Assembly (NCBI GenBank): GCA_013297575.1
Contig: JAAFHO010000306.1
Location: 1-7,026, forward strand
Reading direction: 5' to 3'
Source of the DNA: Chitinophagales bacterium
GTDB lineage: Bacteria > Bacteroidota > Bacteroidia > Chitinophagales > Saprospiraceae
DNA: 7,026 nucleotides
Shown here one piece after another: positions 6,793 to 7,026 of this stretch. Each line of letters begins with the position of its first letter. Position 1 is the first letter of the stretch. Below the pieces are notes generated by a model that saw only the letters and a list, made by a program, of their open reading frames with translations, was not told the origin of the DNA and did not search any database. The position numbers and the translations under genes were made by a program.

Positions 6793-6855
6793 TGATTTTC
6801 AATGCTTAGTCATACGATGACTCGAAGTCATCGTATGACTAAGCATTGAAAATCA
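6793..6855. repeat. 63-bp perfect nested palindrome
   Basis: Arms of 30 bases (6793-6822 and 6826-6855) are exact reverse complements around a three-base centre, CGA. The inner part is itself built of hexamers: AGTCAT (6808), ATGACT (6817), AGTCAT (6826) and ATGACT (6835), each separated by three bases (ACG, CGA, CGT), so smaller hairpins can form within each arm. It lies 47 bases past the stop of the right-edge gene and about 100 bases before kynU. It may end or protect the upstream transcript, but it lacks a T-run on the minus strand, so a standard terminator is doubtful. A mobile palindromic repeat or a cruciform-forming site is equally possible. Confidence 0.9.
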
Positions 6856-6902
6856 GCCGATTAGAATATCCAACTCATTATTTACGTAATTGCATAATTG
6901 AT

Positions 6903-7026
6903 TTAAAACACCGCCCGTACCTGCGCTCTTCCAATATGCACCACCCGCGCATTTGTCCCGGTTCGCCGCCCCTCATACGTTAGGTTTAATTGAATTGTTT
7001 TGGATAATTGTCGATCCAATGTCAAG
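6903..7026 (-). CDS. C-terminal end of a probable outer-membrane beta-barrel protein (partial)
   Basis: From the right edge the minus strand reads 40 sense codons and then a TAA at 6903-6905; the 5' part is outside the window. The visible end includes KTIQLNLTYEGRRTGTN, then RVVHIGRAQVRAVF. Alternating hydrophobic and polar residues and a terminal phenylalanine are the usual signature of the last strand of an outer-membrane beta-barrel recognised by the BAM complex. The YEGR...VVH.GRA.VRA.F pattern recalls the C-terminus of conserved Bacteroidota surface proteins I cannot name with certainty. The other two minus-strand frames are less protein-like, one of them hitting a stop after 17 codons. 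The nested palindrome follows downstream. That this is a real gene end is likely; its identity is unknown. Confidence 0.65.
   Translation of the reverse strand, partial: LTLDRQLSKTIQLNLTYEGRRTGTNARVVHIGRAQVRAVF

Overview
The window looks like a piece of a Bacteroidota chromosome, probably of the Saprospiria/Chitinophagia/Cytophagia type. This is inferred from gene content and signals, not from a database match. The evidence is: a sensor kinase joining a two-component-regulator beta-propeller, a Y_Y_Y domain and a LytS-type kinase; starts without a clear Shine-Dalgarno sequence; TAnnTTTG-like boxes upstream of two genes; a kynureninase gene, as found in Bacteroidota that make NAD from tryptophan; and a right-edge gene fragment ending like an outer-membrane beta-barrel.

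Layout. Bases 1-2775 (+) hold most of the sensor histidine kinase, whose N-terminus lies off the left edge. Seven bases later, tail to tail, is a complete AAA+ ATPase with a DUF234-like C-terminus (2783-4213, -). Its 5' side is a 240-base non-coding stretch that holds three 52-bp tandem repeats (4221-4376), each able to fold into a hairpin. Next come two minus-strand metabolic genes in the order of transcription kynU (5398-6690) then hemC (4454-5332). They are separated by about 65 bases packed with a GC-rich palindromic repeat that also supplies the last codons of kynU. Upstream of kynU is a 63-bp almost perfect nested palindrome (6793-6855), and then the last 40 codons of another minus-strand gene that runs off the right edge (6903-7026).

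Function. KynU (kynurenine to anthranilate, or 3-hydroxykynurenine to 3-hydroxyanthranilate) and HemC (porphobilinogen to hydroxymethylbilane) are ordinary cofactor-biosynthesis enzymes with intact catalytic residues. They may share a transcript, but the repeat cluster between them could uncouple them. The sensor kinase is an envelope sensor without a partner regulator in view. The ATPase is an orphan whose gene looks AT-richer than its neighbours and may be a horizontally mobile accessory gene.

I see no convincing undescribed multi-gene system. The most unusual material is the non-coding DNA: three unrelated palindromic or tandem repeat families, each beside a gene boundary, one of them having become the C-terminal tail of an enzyme.
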